Assembly (NCBI GenBank): GCA_024398835.1
Contig: JAKSIK010000009.1
Coordinates: 26,170-90,169 of the forward strand
Source of the DNA: Fibrobacter sp.
Lineage (GTDB): Bacteria > Fibrobacterota > Fibrobacteria > Fibrobacterales > Fibrobacteraceae
Reading direction: 5' to 3'
Length of the DNA: 64,000 nucleotides
The position numbers and the translations under genes are program-made. Position 1 is the first letter of the stretch. The number at the start of each line of letters is the position of its first letter. Positions 25,112 through 32,635 of this stretch are shown in pieces. The notes below the pieces were generated by a model. It was not told the DNA's origin and did not search any database. It was given only the letters and a program-made list of their open reading frames with translations.

Positions 25112-25951
25112 CTAGATGCGAGCGCTCTCGATACCAAAGAGAAGGATGCTTCTAGCGCCGGCGTCCCAAAGCTTGTCCATAATGGCGTTGGCTTCTTCAC
25201 GAGGGACCATGGCCTTCACAGAATACCATTCGCGACCATGGAGCTTTGTCACCGTGGGGGCATCGAGACCCGGAGTGAGTTCGCAGGCCTTTGCCAAAAG
25301 TTCAGCCGGGCAGTCATACTCAATCATCATGTAGGACTGGGCAACAAGCTTGCCTTCAATGCGGCGGATGAGAGTATTGACCTCTTCCAGTTCCGTCTTC
25401 TGAGGGTTGCAGAACAAAGCCGCATTGCTCCTGAACAGGGGATCGCCAATAATGCGAAGACCCGCCTGCTTAAGAGTCGTGCCTGTTTCCACCACATCCA
25501 CGATGGCATCGGCCACACCGAGGCTCACAGAAATTTCAACAGCGCCTTCCAGCACCACAAAGTCCATGGCCTTCTTGTAGTAGCCTTCCACAATGTTAGG
25601 GAAGCTGGTGGCGATGGTTTTGTCCTTCAGTTCATCCAGACCCTGAATGGGGCTTTCGTTCGGAACTGCGGCGCACATCTTGGAAGCGCCAAAAGGCAAA
25701 TCCAGAACCTTAACCGCAGGGCTCTTGGCCTCAGCATTAAAGTCAATGCCTGTAATGCCTGCGTCAATAATGCCGCGACCCACATACATGGGGATATCGC
25801 TTGGGCGCAGGAAGAAGAACTCGATACCGTTCTTGGTATCAATTTGGGTCAAAGTCTTGTAAGGCTTGGAAGCCTTGTAACCACAGGCCTTCAGGAGTTC
25901 CTGGGTGGGCTCGAAAAGCATGCCCTTATTCGGGAGAGCTACCTTAATCAT
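25112..25951 (-). CDS. hisG: ATP phosphoribosyltransferase, long form
   Basis: 279 residues from ATG 25951, which overlaps the hisE stop by 4 bp (ATGA); a longer frame from 26038 is only an extension antisense to nothing and overlaps hisE. The catalytic part holds MIKVALPNKGMLFEPTQELL, the PRPP-binding loop DAIVDVVETGTTLKQAGLRI near 160-180, and a C-terminal ACT-like regulatory domain (about 205-279), so this is the hexameric long type that does not need HisZ. It joins ATP and PRPP in the first step of histidine synthesis and is usually feedback-inhibited by histidine. Confidence 0.95.
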   Translation of the reverse strand: MIKVALPNKGMLFEPTQELLKACGYKASKPYKTLTQIDTKNGIEFFFLRPSDIPMYVGRGIIDAGITGIDFNAEAKSPAVKVLDLPFGASKMCAAVPNESPIQGLDELKDKTIATSFPNIVEGYYKKAMDFVVLEGAVEISVSLGVADAIVDVVETGTTLKQAGLRIIGDPLFRSNAALFCNPQKTELEEVNTLIRRIEGKLVAQSYMMIEYDCPAELLAKACELTPGLDAPTVTKLHGREWYSVKAMVPREEANAIMDKLWDAGARSILLFGIESARI

Positions 25952-26208
25952 AGTTTTGCGTACACTTCTTCGAGGGTGAGACCTTTTTCTGCCATCATGA
26001 CAGCCACATAGTAGAGCACCTGAGAAAGTTCCAGGCACTGGGCGTCACGGGATTCGTAGTTGGCGGCCTGCCAAGATTCGGCAGCTTCTTCCACCAGCTT
26101 TTTGCCAATGGCGTGAGGACCCTTCTTGAAAAGTTCCGTGGTTCCCTTGCCTTCCGGCATCTCTTTTTTGCGCTGACATGCAAGCGCAAACATTTCTTCA
26201 AACGTCAT
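25948..26208 (-). CDS. hisE: Phosphoribosyl-ATP pyrophosphatase
   Basis: 86 residues, a normal single-domain HisE. The MazG-like metal-binding helices carry KKLVEEAAESWQAANY and QCLELSQVLYYVAVMMAE. It hydrolyses phosphoribosyl-ATP to phosphoribosyl-AMP, the second histidine step. It is translated just before hisG, with a 4-bp overlap. A perfect hairpin immediately upstream takes in part of its ribosome-binding site. Other his genes are not in the window. Confidence 0.92.
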   Translation of the reverse strand: MTFEEMFALACQRKKEMPEGKGTTELFKKGPHAIGKKLVEEAAESWQAANYESRDAQCLELSQVLYYVAVMMAEKGLTLEEVYAKL

Positions 26209-26215
26209 GATAGAC

Positions 26216-26234
26216 CTCGCGTTTTTTACGCGAG
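26216..26234 (-). promoter_or_regulatory. Hairpin overlapping the hisE ribosome-binding site
   Basis: Arms CTCGCGT and ACGCGAG pair perfectly around five A (minus strand). The second arm includes the GAG of the GAGG that serves hisE, seven bases before the ATG, so folding would reduce initiation. Confidence 0.5.
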
Positions 26235-26329
26235 AAAAGATAGAAAATCGAATGTTTTTTATTTGAAAAAAGACATTTTATTTCAGTAAATAACAGCTCG
26301 CGGGGAGGAGGCCCTGGCGACGCTATATC

Positions 26330-26359
26330 AAAAAAGCCTCTCTTTCAAAAACGAGGCTT
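26330..26359 (-). terminator. Terminator of the rpsB-cdsA block
   Basis: On the minus strand AAGCCTC/GAGGCTT stem with a 12-base loop is followed by a T-run (TTTTTT). It lies 29 bases after the cdsA stop. Confidence 0.8.
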
Positions 26360-26387
26360 CTTTCTCTTAAATAATCGTTGACATAAA

Positions 26388-27269
26388 TTAAGCGACTTTC
26401 TGGAAGAAATCCAGCAGGAGCCAGAGCATGGGGGCCGCAAGGTAGAAGGAATCGCAGCGGTCCAAAACGCCGCCGTGGCCCACGAAGAGATTTCCGGAAT
26501 CCTTGGTGCCACTCCAGCGTTTGAGGGCACTCATCAAGAGGTCGCCCGCCTGGCCAGCAACTGCAAACAGGAACCCGAGAATAAGGCCCTTCACAATATC
26601 AAACTGCACACCGAAACCGGCGAGGGCAGAACTGTAGGTGACCCAATAGGCGGTCCAACCCATTGTGAACAAAGTACCAACCACAGAACCTTCCCAAGTC
26701 TTCTTGGGGCTGATGGTAGGCGCAAAGAGGTGGCGGCCAAAAGGACCCTTGCCCGCAGCAAACTTCCCGAAGAAGTAAGCAGCCGTATCGCAACCCCACA
26801 TAGATGTCATTACGAGAATGAAGGGATAGCACTGATCCAGGCCCTTGCCATTCCCCATCATGAGCACATTCATGCCACCCCATAAACCTACATAGAGCGG
26901 AGCGCCCATGTGCATCACAAGCCAGGGGAACAAAACTTCAATCTTCACGCGGGCGTAGGCGACAGCGATGTAGATGCCAAAAATAATCATGGCGGTCATG
27001 CCCACCAAATAAGGCACTGCCGGGAGGCCGAAGAAACCGCCCTTAGAAAGCGCCCATGCAAGAGTCAATGCGAAACTTGCGGCAAAGGAAAGGTAGCGCA
27101 TGTCGGGACCCTGGTACATTTTGCGGACCATGCCTGCCCATTCCCAGGCGCCAACGCCAGCCAAAAAACACATGAGGCCAATGCGACTGTAATCGCAGAA
27201 CCACAGGAGGAAAAATACCACCGGAATGGCAATGAAAGCCGTGATTAAACGCTGCGCCAAATTACTCAT
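26388..27269 (-). CDS. cdsA: Phosphatidate cytidylyltransferase
   Basis: 293 residues with about eight membrane helices. The family signature is at the C-terminus: SALKRWSGTKDSGNLFVGHG followed by GVLDRCDSF, including the conserved Lys-Arg and the final Asp pair. MTSMWGCDTAAYFFGKFAAG and ISPKKTWEGSVVG are also typical. The enzyme makes CDP-diacylglycerol from phosphatidate and CTP at the inner membrane. It overlaps uppS by 4 bp and is the last gene of the conserved rpsB-tsf-pyrH-frr-uppS-cdsA order, ended by a terminator. Confidence 0.95.
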   Translation of the reverse strand: MSNLAQRLITAFIAIPVVFFLLWFCDYSRIGLMCFLAGVGAWEWAGMVRKMYQGPDMRYLSFAASFALTLAWALSKGGFFGLPAVPYLVGMTAMIIFGIYIAVAYARVKIEVLFPWLVMHMGAPLYVGLWGGMNVLMMGNGKGLDQCYPFILVMTSMWGCDTAAYFFGKFAAGKGPFGRHLFAPTISPKKTWEGSVVGTLFTMGWTAYWVTYSSALAGFGVQFDIVKGLILGFLFAVAGQAGDLLMSALKRWSGTKDSGNLFVGHGGVLDRCDSFYLAAPMLWLLLDFFQKVA

Positions 27270-27973
27270 GAAAGCACCTTCCCAAAACGGCGTTCGCGAG
27301 TCTTGAAGAACTCCACCGCCTTCAAAAATTCATCCTTGGTAAAGTCCGGCCACAAGGTGTCCGTCACATAAAATTCGCTGTAGGCGGCCTGCCACAGAAG
27401 GTAATTGGACAAGCGGAATTCGCCACCCGTACGGATGATGAGATCCGGGTCCGGAGCGCCCTTCAGGTAGAGGTTCTTTGCGAACAAAGTATCGTCGATG
27501 TCTTCCACCTTGATGGTGCCTGCGGCAACTTGCGCGGCAATGGATTTTACAGCGCCCACAATTTCCTGACGCGCTCCGTAAGAGATGGCGAGGTGCAATT
27601 GCATGCCTGTATTATTCGCCGTCACGTCAATGGCTTCCTGAAGTTTTGCCCGCGGCTTTTCTGGCAGGCGACTCATTTCGCCAATGACCGTGAGCTTCAC
27701 ATTCTTTTCCATCAGGTCCGGGATTTCCTTGATAACCATCTCGATGAGGAGGTTCATCAGGTAATCCACTTCCTTACTGGGGCGGCCCCAATTCTCGGAA
27801 CTAAACACATAGAGCGTCATGTGTTCGAGCTTCAGGTTCACACCTACTTCCACAGCATCGATAGTAGCCTGGGTTCCCTTGCGGTGGCCCAAGAAACGCT
27901 CCAAGCCACGACTTTTGGCCCAGCGCCCATTCCCATCCATGATGATGGCTACATGTCTCAGCTCATTCGCCAT
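27266..27973 (-). CDS. uppS: Isoprenyl transferase (undecaprenyl diphosphate synthase)
   Basis: 235 residues. The N-terminus HVAIIMDGNGRWAKSRGLER carries the catalytic Asp and the pyrophosphate-binding loop; FSSENWGRPSKEV and DLIIRTGGEFRLSNYLLWQA are the other conserved blocks. It extends farnesyl diphosphate to the C55 lipid carrier for peptidoglycan and glycan export. It starts nine bases after frr and overlaps cdsA. Confidence 0.95.
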   Translation of the reverse strand: MANELRHVAIIMDGNGRWAKSRGLERFLGHRKGTQATIDAVEVGVNLKLEHMTLYVFSSENWGRPSKEVDYLMNLLIEMVIKEIPDLMEKNVKLTVIGEMSRLPEKPRAKLQEAIDVTANNTGMQLHLAISYGARQEIVGAVKSIAAQVAAGTIKVEDIDDTLFAKNLYLKGAPDPDLIIRTGGEFRLSNYLLWQAAYSEFYVTDTLWPDFTKDEFLKAVEFFKTRERRFGKVLS

Positions 27974-27982
27974 TCTGCGGAA

Positions 27983-28519
27983 TTAAACCTTAAGAATGTC
28001 AGCTTCTTTTTCTGCCAAGAGAGCGTCGATGCGGGCAATGAACTTGTCCGTCACCTTCTGGATTTCGTCCTGCTGCTTCTTCACTTCGTCTTCCGGAAGA
28101 TCCTTGTTCTTCTTGAGGGCGTCGTTAGCGTCGCGACGGATGTTGCGGATAGCCACACGGCCTTCCTCAGCGTGCTTGCGAACAATCTTGGCCAATTCCT
28201 GACGACGTTCCGTGGTAAGAATCGGGAGGCTCACGCGAATGCAGTTGCCATCCTTCATAGGAGTGACGCCAATGTTTGCAGCGAGGATTGCCTTGTCAAT
28301 CTGATCTACCAGGGTCTTTTCCCACGGGGAAACCAAAAGCATGCGGGGTTCCGGAACGGAAATCTTGGCCACCTGAGAAATAGGGGTAGGTGTGCCGTAG
28401 TAGTCGATGCGGACATCGTTCAAAATAGCAGGAGAAGCCTGACCGGCGCGAACCTTGGAGAATTCGCGTTCCGTAGCATCAATTGCCTTTTCCATTTTCT
28501 GTTCGTAATCAGCAGCCAT
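27983..28519 (-). CDS. frr: Ribosome recycling factor
   Basis: 178 residues, near the usual 185. The long three-helix part is at both ends (KMEKAIDATEREFSKVRAGQ, VTDKFIARIDALLAEKE) and the small beta domain is between (DYYGTPTPISQVAKISVPEP). It splits post-termination ribosomes with EF-G. It lies 22 bases downstream of pyrH, as in most bacteria. Confidence 0.96.
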   Translation of the reverse strand: MAADYEQKMEKAIDATEREFSKVRAGQASPAILNDVRIDYYGTPTPISQVAKISVPEPRMLLVSPWEKTLVDQIDKAILAANIGVTPMKDGNCIRVSLPILTTERRQELAKIVRKHAEEGRVAIRNIRRDANDALKKNKDLPEDEVKKQQDEIQKVTDKFIARIDALLAEKEADILKV

Positions 28520-28541
28520 AAAATATTCCTTTGTGCAAAAA

Positions 28542-29249
28542 TTAGCAGTGCACCAGTGTTCCTAAATTACCTTCAATTACCGCCTGCGTCAAGTTGCCCT
28601 TGACCATTTTGAACACGAAAATGGGCATATTGTTTTCCATACACAACGCTACAGCAGCCGTGTCCATCACCTTAAGTCCACGAGCGATGACTTCCTGGTA
28701 AGTAATGTCATCGAAACGGGTGGCAGAGGGGTCCTTCACAGGGTCGGCGGTGTAGATGCCGTCCACCTTGGTCGCCTTCATAATCACATCGCATTCGCTT
28801 TCGATAGCGCGAAGGGCGGCGCAGCTGTCTGTCGTAAAGAAGGGGTTGCCCGTACCGGCAGAGAAAATCACCACGGAGCCTGCATTCAAAAGCTTGATGG
28901 CTTTGCGACGGTCAAAGAACTCGCAGACAGGTTCCATGCGGATGGCACTCATGACCACGCTGTCCACACCCTGCTTATCCAAGGCATCTTGCATGGCAAG
29001 GCCATTCATCACAGTCCCAAGCATTCCCATGGCATCACCCTGGGCACGGTTCATGCCACCAGCGGAAGCAGAAATTCCACGCACCAGATTACCACCGCCA
29101 ATCACAAGGGCAACCTGAACACCTTGACGGGCAATAGCGGCAATCTCGCCAGCCATGTCGGAAAGGATGTCGTTATCAATGCCATGACCCTTGGCGCCAG
29201 CAAGAGCCTCGCCACTGAGTTTCAAAAGCACACGTTTAAACTTTGCCAT
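28542..29249 (-). CDS. pyrH: UMP kinase
   Basis: 235 residues from ATG 29249; a TTG four codons earlier is rejected because GGAG, the ribosome-binding site, overlaps it. Motifs are [12 protein letters not shown] (phosphate loop), [12 protein letters not shown], and [20 protein letters not shown]. The hexameric enzyme phosphorylates UMP to UDP, normally controlled by GTP and UTP. It heads pyrH-frr-uppS-cdsA and is separated from tsf by a hairpin. Confidence 0.95.
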   Translation of the reverse strand: MAKFKRVLLKLSGEALAGAKGHGIDNDILSDMAGEIAAIARQGVQVALVIGGGNLVRGISASAGGMNRAQGDAMGMLGTVMNGLAMQDALDKQGVDSVVMSAIRMEPVCEFFDRRKAIKLLNAGSVVIFSAGTGNPFFTTDSCAALRAIESECDVIMKATKVDGIYTADPVKDPSATRFDDITYQEVIARGLKVMDTAAVALCMENNMPIFVFKMVKGNLTQAVIEGNLGTLVHC

Positions 29250-29332
29250 AATAAGCTCCAATTTCTATCAAGAAACAATGTAGTAAATAGTGTATTGGAG
29301 ATGTAAGACCAAAGACTTTACAAAACAAGAAT

Positions 29333-29350
29333 GGCGAGCCGAAGCCCGCC
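29333..29350 (-). terminator. Hairpin after tsf
   Basis: Minus strand GGCGGGC, UUCG tetraloop, GCTCGCC, then a broken T-run (ATTCTTGTTTTG). It sits 23 bases after the tsf stop and probably attenuates read-through into pyrH. Confidence 0.65.
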
Positions 29351-29372
29351 ACCTTTTAGTCTTTCGTCTAAC

Positions 29373-30266
29373 TTAGTTACCGCGTTCGAAGCGGATGAAG
29401 TTAACGACCTTCAAGGAAGAAAGACCGAGTTGCTTTGCCACGACTTCCTGGAGGTAAGCCTTGACACTGAGCTTCTTCGGGTTCTTTTCGGACATGAAGA
29501 ATTCCTGGTCTTCGAGGACAATTTCCTTGAGGACCTTGGCCACACGACCGTCCAGCTGGCGTTCCACGAATTCCGGCTTGGTAACCTTACCAGATTCCTT
29601 GGCAGCATTTTCGATCTGAGCGCGAGCAATTTCACGTTCCTTGTCGATGGTTTCCTGCGGCACAGCGGCATCGTTCAAAGCAACCGGAGCAAATGCAGCG
29701 GCCTGCATGGCGATGTCCTTGGCAGCCTGCTTGAGAGCAGCTTCGTCGGCAGAGCCTTCGAATGCAAGTTCGGTGATGACACCAATCTTGCCCTTCATGT
29801 GGCTGTACAGGCCGAAGACAGTGTTAGGATTCTTCTTGATTTCTGCAAACTTGCGGAAGTCAATGTTCTCCTGAATCTTCACCAGCACATCCTGAAGGCG
29901 GTCGCCCACCTTAACGCCGTCCACAACAGCATTCTTCAAATCATCCACAGAAGCGATAGCCTGAGTTTCCACAGCCTTCTGGGCCATAGCAGCGAGAGCA
30001 ATGAAGTCATCGTTGTTGGAAACAGGTTCAGTTTCGCAGGAGAGTTCGAAGGCAGCAGCCTTGTCAGCAGTTTCGACCAAGTAGATGCGACCTTCCTTGG
30101 CAGCCTTGTCGGCGCGCTTTGCAGCAACGGCGGCACCCTGCTTACGGAGGAGCTCGATGGCCTTATCCATGTCACCATCAGTCTCAACGAGGGCCTTCTT
30201 GCACTGCATCATGCCCACGCCGGTCTTCTGGCGGAGTTCGTTTACGAGGGAAGCGGTAATCTGCAT
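29373..30266 (-). CDS. tsf: Elongation factor Ts
   Basis: 297 residues from ATG 30266, one base after the rpsB TAA; a longer frame four codons upstream overlaps rpsB. The N-terminal UBA-like part has VNELRQKTGVGMMQCKKALV, followed by the core domains with the EF-Tu-contacting CETEPVSNNDDF. It recycles EF-Tu-GDP. The very small gap to rpsB implies translational coupling. Confidence 0.96.
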   Translation of the reverse strand: MQITASLVNELRQKTGVGMMQCKKALVETDGDMDKAIELLRKQGAAVAAKRADKAAKEGRIYLVETADKAAAFELSCETEPVSNNDDFIALAAMAQKAVETQAIASVDDLKNAVVDGVKVGDRLQDVLVKIQENIDFRKFAEIKKNPNTVFGLYSHMKGKIGVITELAFEGSADEAALKQAAKDIAMQAAAFAPVALNDAAVPQETIDKEREIARAQIENAAKESGKVTKPEFVERQLDGRVAKVLKEIVLEDQEFFMSEKNPKKLSVKAYLQEVVAKQLGLSSLKVVNFIRFERGN

Positions 30267-30267
30267 A

Positions 30268-31014
30268 TTACTTGTCATCCTCTTCGTTGTCGAACTTCTT
30301 CACTTCTTCTTTCTTTTCTTCCTTCTTGTCGTTAGCGGTGCGAGCCTTGACATTAGCAGCAATGTAGTCCACAATGAGCTTGATGGACTTCACAGCGTCG
30401 TCGTTGGCCGGAACCGGGAAATCAACGAGAGTCGGATCCACGTTCGTGTCGCAGATGCCGATGATAGGAATGTGGAGACGGCGAGCTTCAGCAACGGCGA
30501 TCTTTTCGTGAGCGAGATCGGTCACGACCAGGAGGCCAGGAAGGTTCACCATTTCACGGATACCGCCGAACACGTCGAGAAGCTTGGCGCGTTCACGGTT
30601 CTTGTCCAGAACTTCCTTCTTGGAAAGAGCCTGGAAAGTGCCGTCCTGTTCCATAGCGTCGATCTTATCGATCTTCTTGATGGACTTGCGAACGGTCTGG
30701 AAGTTGGTCAGCATACCGCCCAACCAGCGGTTGGTGACGGAGAACTGATTGCATGCTGCAGCAGCATCCAAAACGCACTGACGAGCAGTGGGCTTGGTTC
30801 CTACAAAGAGCACAGTCTTGCCAGATTCGGAAATCTTCTTGGCAGCCTTGGCAGCTTCTTCAAGGAGGTCGCGAGTCTTGGACAGATTGAGAACGTAGAT
30901 GCCGTTCTTTTCAGCCAGGATGTAGGGTTTCATTTTCGGGTTCCAGCGCTGAGTCTGGTGACCAAAGTGGGAGCCTGCAGCAAGCAGGTCTTCAACGGAA
31001 GGCAAATTAGCCAT
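30268..31014 (-). CDS. rpsB: 30S ribosomal protein S2
   Basis: 248 residues. Typical blocks are LLAAGSHFGHQTQRWNPKMK near the N-terminus, TNRWLGGMLTNFQTVRKSI, and LLVVTDLAHEKIAVAEARRL. The last ~25 residues are Lys/Glu-rich and probably disordered. ATG 31014 has AAGGATAAC upstream. It is preceded by a leader of about 120 nt with stem-loops, a usual place for S2 autoregulation. Confidence 0.97.
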   Translation of the reverse strand: MANLPSVEDLLAAGSHFGHQTQRWNPKMKPYILAEKNGIYVLNLSKTRDLLEEAAKAAKKISESGKTVLFVGTKPTARQCVLDAAAACNQFSVTNRWLGGMLTNFQTVRKSIKKIDKIDAMEQDGTFQALSKKEVLDKNRERAKLLDVFGGIREMVNLPGLLVVTDLAHEKIAVAEARRLHIPIIGICDTNVDPTLVDFPVPANDDAVKSIKLIVDYIAANVKARTANDKKEEKKEEVKKFDNEEDDK

Positions 31015-31140
31015 GTTGTTATCCTTTTTTATCGGTTAAACTACCCAGTCCGCAATTAAGCCGCCAAGCACTTTCGTGCCACCGAAGCGACTCTTGCAAA
31101 CCAGTGATTGAATTGCCTGGATCACTCCAAGCGGGTCAAA
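31015..31140 (-). promoter_or_regulatory. rpsB leader with candidate promoter and stem-loops
   Basis: A TATATT -10-like box at about 31144-31139 directly follows the ugd terminator. The leader then folds locally, for example GCAC-GAAA-GTGC (a GNRA loop) within a longer imperfect stem near 31060-31090. S2 operons are often autoregulated through the leader; whether this one is cannot be told from one sequence. Confidence 0.4.
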
Positions 31141-31147
31141 ATATAGG

Positions 31148-31175
31148 AAAAAGCAGTCCTGAATGCCAGGACTGC
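31148..31175 (-). terminator. Terminator after ugd
   Basis: Minus strand GCAGTCCTG, loop GCATT, CAGGACTGC, then TTTTT: a perfect 9-bp stem. Confidence 0.88.
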
Positions 31176-31195
31176 CGTAAGTTTGGAGCAAAATT

Positions 31196-31211
31196 GAGGC
31201 TTTCGAGCCTC
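31196..31211 (-). terminator. First hairpin after ugd
   Basis: GAGGCT-CGAA-AGCCTC, 12 bases after the ugd stop, followed by AATTTTG. It makes a tandem terminator with the one at 31148. Confidence 0.6.
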
Positions 31212-31223
31212 TATTTTTGCAAG

Positions 31224-32594
31224 CTATTCAGCTTTACCCTTACCGATACTGGTCACTTCAAAGCCAATCTTGCGAAGGGCGTCAGCATCCAGGATGTTAC
31301 GACCATCAAAGACGAAGGCGGGTTTTGCCATGGAGTTATAGATGCGCTTCCAATCCAGTTCGGCAAAGCACTTCCATTCCGTGCAAACGACCACAGCGTG
31401 AGCGCCTTCGGCAGCCTTGTACGGGTCCTCCTCGAACACCACCTGGTCCAGCACGTCCTTCAAGTCGCGCTTGGCATCGGGAATGGCCTTCGGGTCGGTG
31501 ACGACAGGCTGCGCATGTTCGCTAAGCAAATCACGCACCACCAGGTTTGCGGGGCTTTCGCGGGTATCACCCGTGTTTGCCTTGAAGGCAAATCCAAATA
31601 CCGCAATCTTCTTGCCGGCAATGGTATTGAACATGGTTTCCAGCATGCGGTCCACCACGCGGTGAGTCTGCCATTCGTTAATCTTCACAACACTTTCCCA
31701 ATAAGCGGAAACTTCGGGAAGGCCATAGTAGCCGCAAAGGTAGGCAAGATTCAAGATGTCTTTCTTGAAGCAGGAACCACCGAAGCCGATGGAAGCCTTG
31801 AGGAACTTGGGGCCGATACGCTTGTCCTTTCCCATCACAAATGCCACCTCATCCACATCGGCGCCGGTGCGTTCGCAGAGGGCACTGATGGAATTGATGG
31901 AACTGATACGCTGTGCAAGGAATGCATTAGCGGTAAGTTTCGTGAGTTCAGAACTCCAGAGGTTCGTGGTGAGAATGCGGTCACGGGGAACCCAATGTGC
32001 ATAGACATCCACCAGTTTCTGGCAAGCAGCAAGGCCCGATTCCGTCTGATGGCTACCGATGAGTACGCGGTCCGGTTCGAACAAGTCGTTGATGGCAGTA
32101 CCTTCGGCGAGGAATTCCGGATTGCTGAGAACCTCGAAGTGGAGGCCCTTGTCATTAGAATTCAAGATGCGTTCCATTGCGGCAGCGGTACGGACCGGCA
32201 GCGTGGACTTTTCCACAATAATCTTGCCTTCGTCGGCAATGTCCAAAATCTGACGTGCAGTCTTTTCCCAATACTGAAGGTCGCTAGCCTTGCCGGCTCC
32301 ATGCCCAAAAGTCTTGGTGGGCGTATTCACAGAAACAAAAATGATATCCGCTTCTTTAATGGCAGCGGGAATGTCCGTGCTGAAGAAGAGGTTGCGGCCA
32401 CGGGCACGCTTCACTACATCATCCAGACCCGGTTCAAAAATGGGAAGGTTTTCGCTGTTCCAGGCATCAATGCGGCTTTGGTTAATATCCACCACAGTCA
32501 CTTTAACATCCGGGCACTTGTCGGCAATAACAGTCATGGTAGGGCCACCGACGTAGCCCGCACCAATGCAAACGATATTAGTATTGAAACTCAT
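31224..32594 (-). CDS. ugd: UDP-sugar 6-dehydrogenase (UDP-glucose dehydrogenase)
   Basis: 456 residues. The Rossmann start is [19 protein letters not shown]; the catalytic cysteine block is [31 protein letters not shown] and [20 protein letters not shown] are characteristic. It is closer to the eukaryote-like ~460-residue class than to the short bacterial one. It oxidises UDP-glucose to UDP-glucuronate for polysaccharide or lipid decoration. It lies 41 bases after the CotH gene on the same strand and is followed by two hairpins. Confidence 0.93.
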   Translation of the reverse strand: MSFNTNIVCIGAGYVGGPTMTVIADKCPDVKVTVVDINQSRIDAWNSENLPIFEPGLDDVVKRARGRNLFFSTDIPAAIKEADIIFVSVNTPTKTFGHGAGKASDLQYWEKTARQILDIADEGKIIVEKSTLPVRTAAAMERILNSNDKGLHFEVLSNPEFLAEGTAINDLFEPDRVLIGSHQTESGLAACQKLVDVYAHWVPRDRILTTNLWSSELTKLTANAFLAQRISSINSISALCERTGADVDEVAFVMGKDKRIGPKFLKASIGFGGSCFKKDILNLAYLCGYYGLPEVSAYWESVVKINEWQTHRVVDRMLETMFNTIAGKKIAVFGFAFKANTGDTRESPANLVVRDLLSEHAQPVVTDPKAIPDAKRDLKDVLDQVVFEEDPYKAAEGAHAVVVCTEWKCFAELDWKRIYNSMAKPAFVFDGRNILDADALRKIGFEVTSIGKGKAE

Positions 32595-32635
32595 AATGCC
32601 TCTAATTTAAAAAAAACAGCTCGCACGATAATGCC

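Noticed and set aside
25952..26038. N-terminal extension of hisG
   Set aside because: It overlaps hisE in another frame and has no HisG resemblance; the ATG at 25951 begins with the conserved family sequence.
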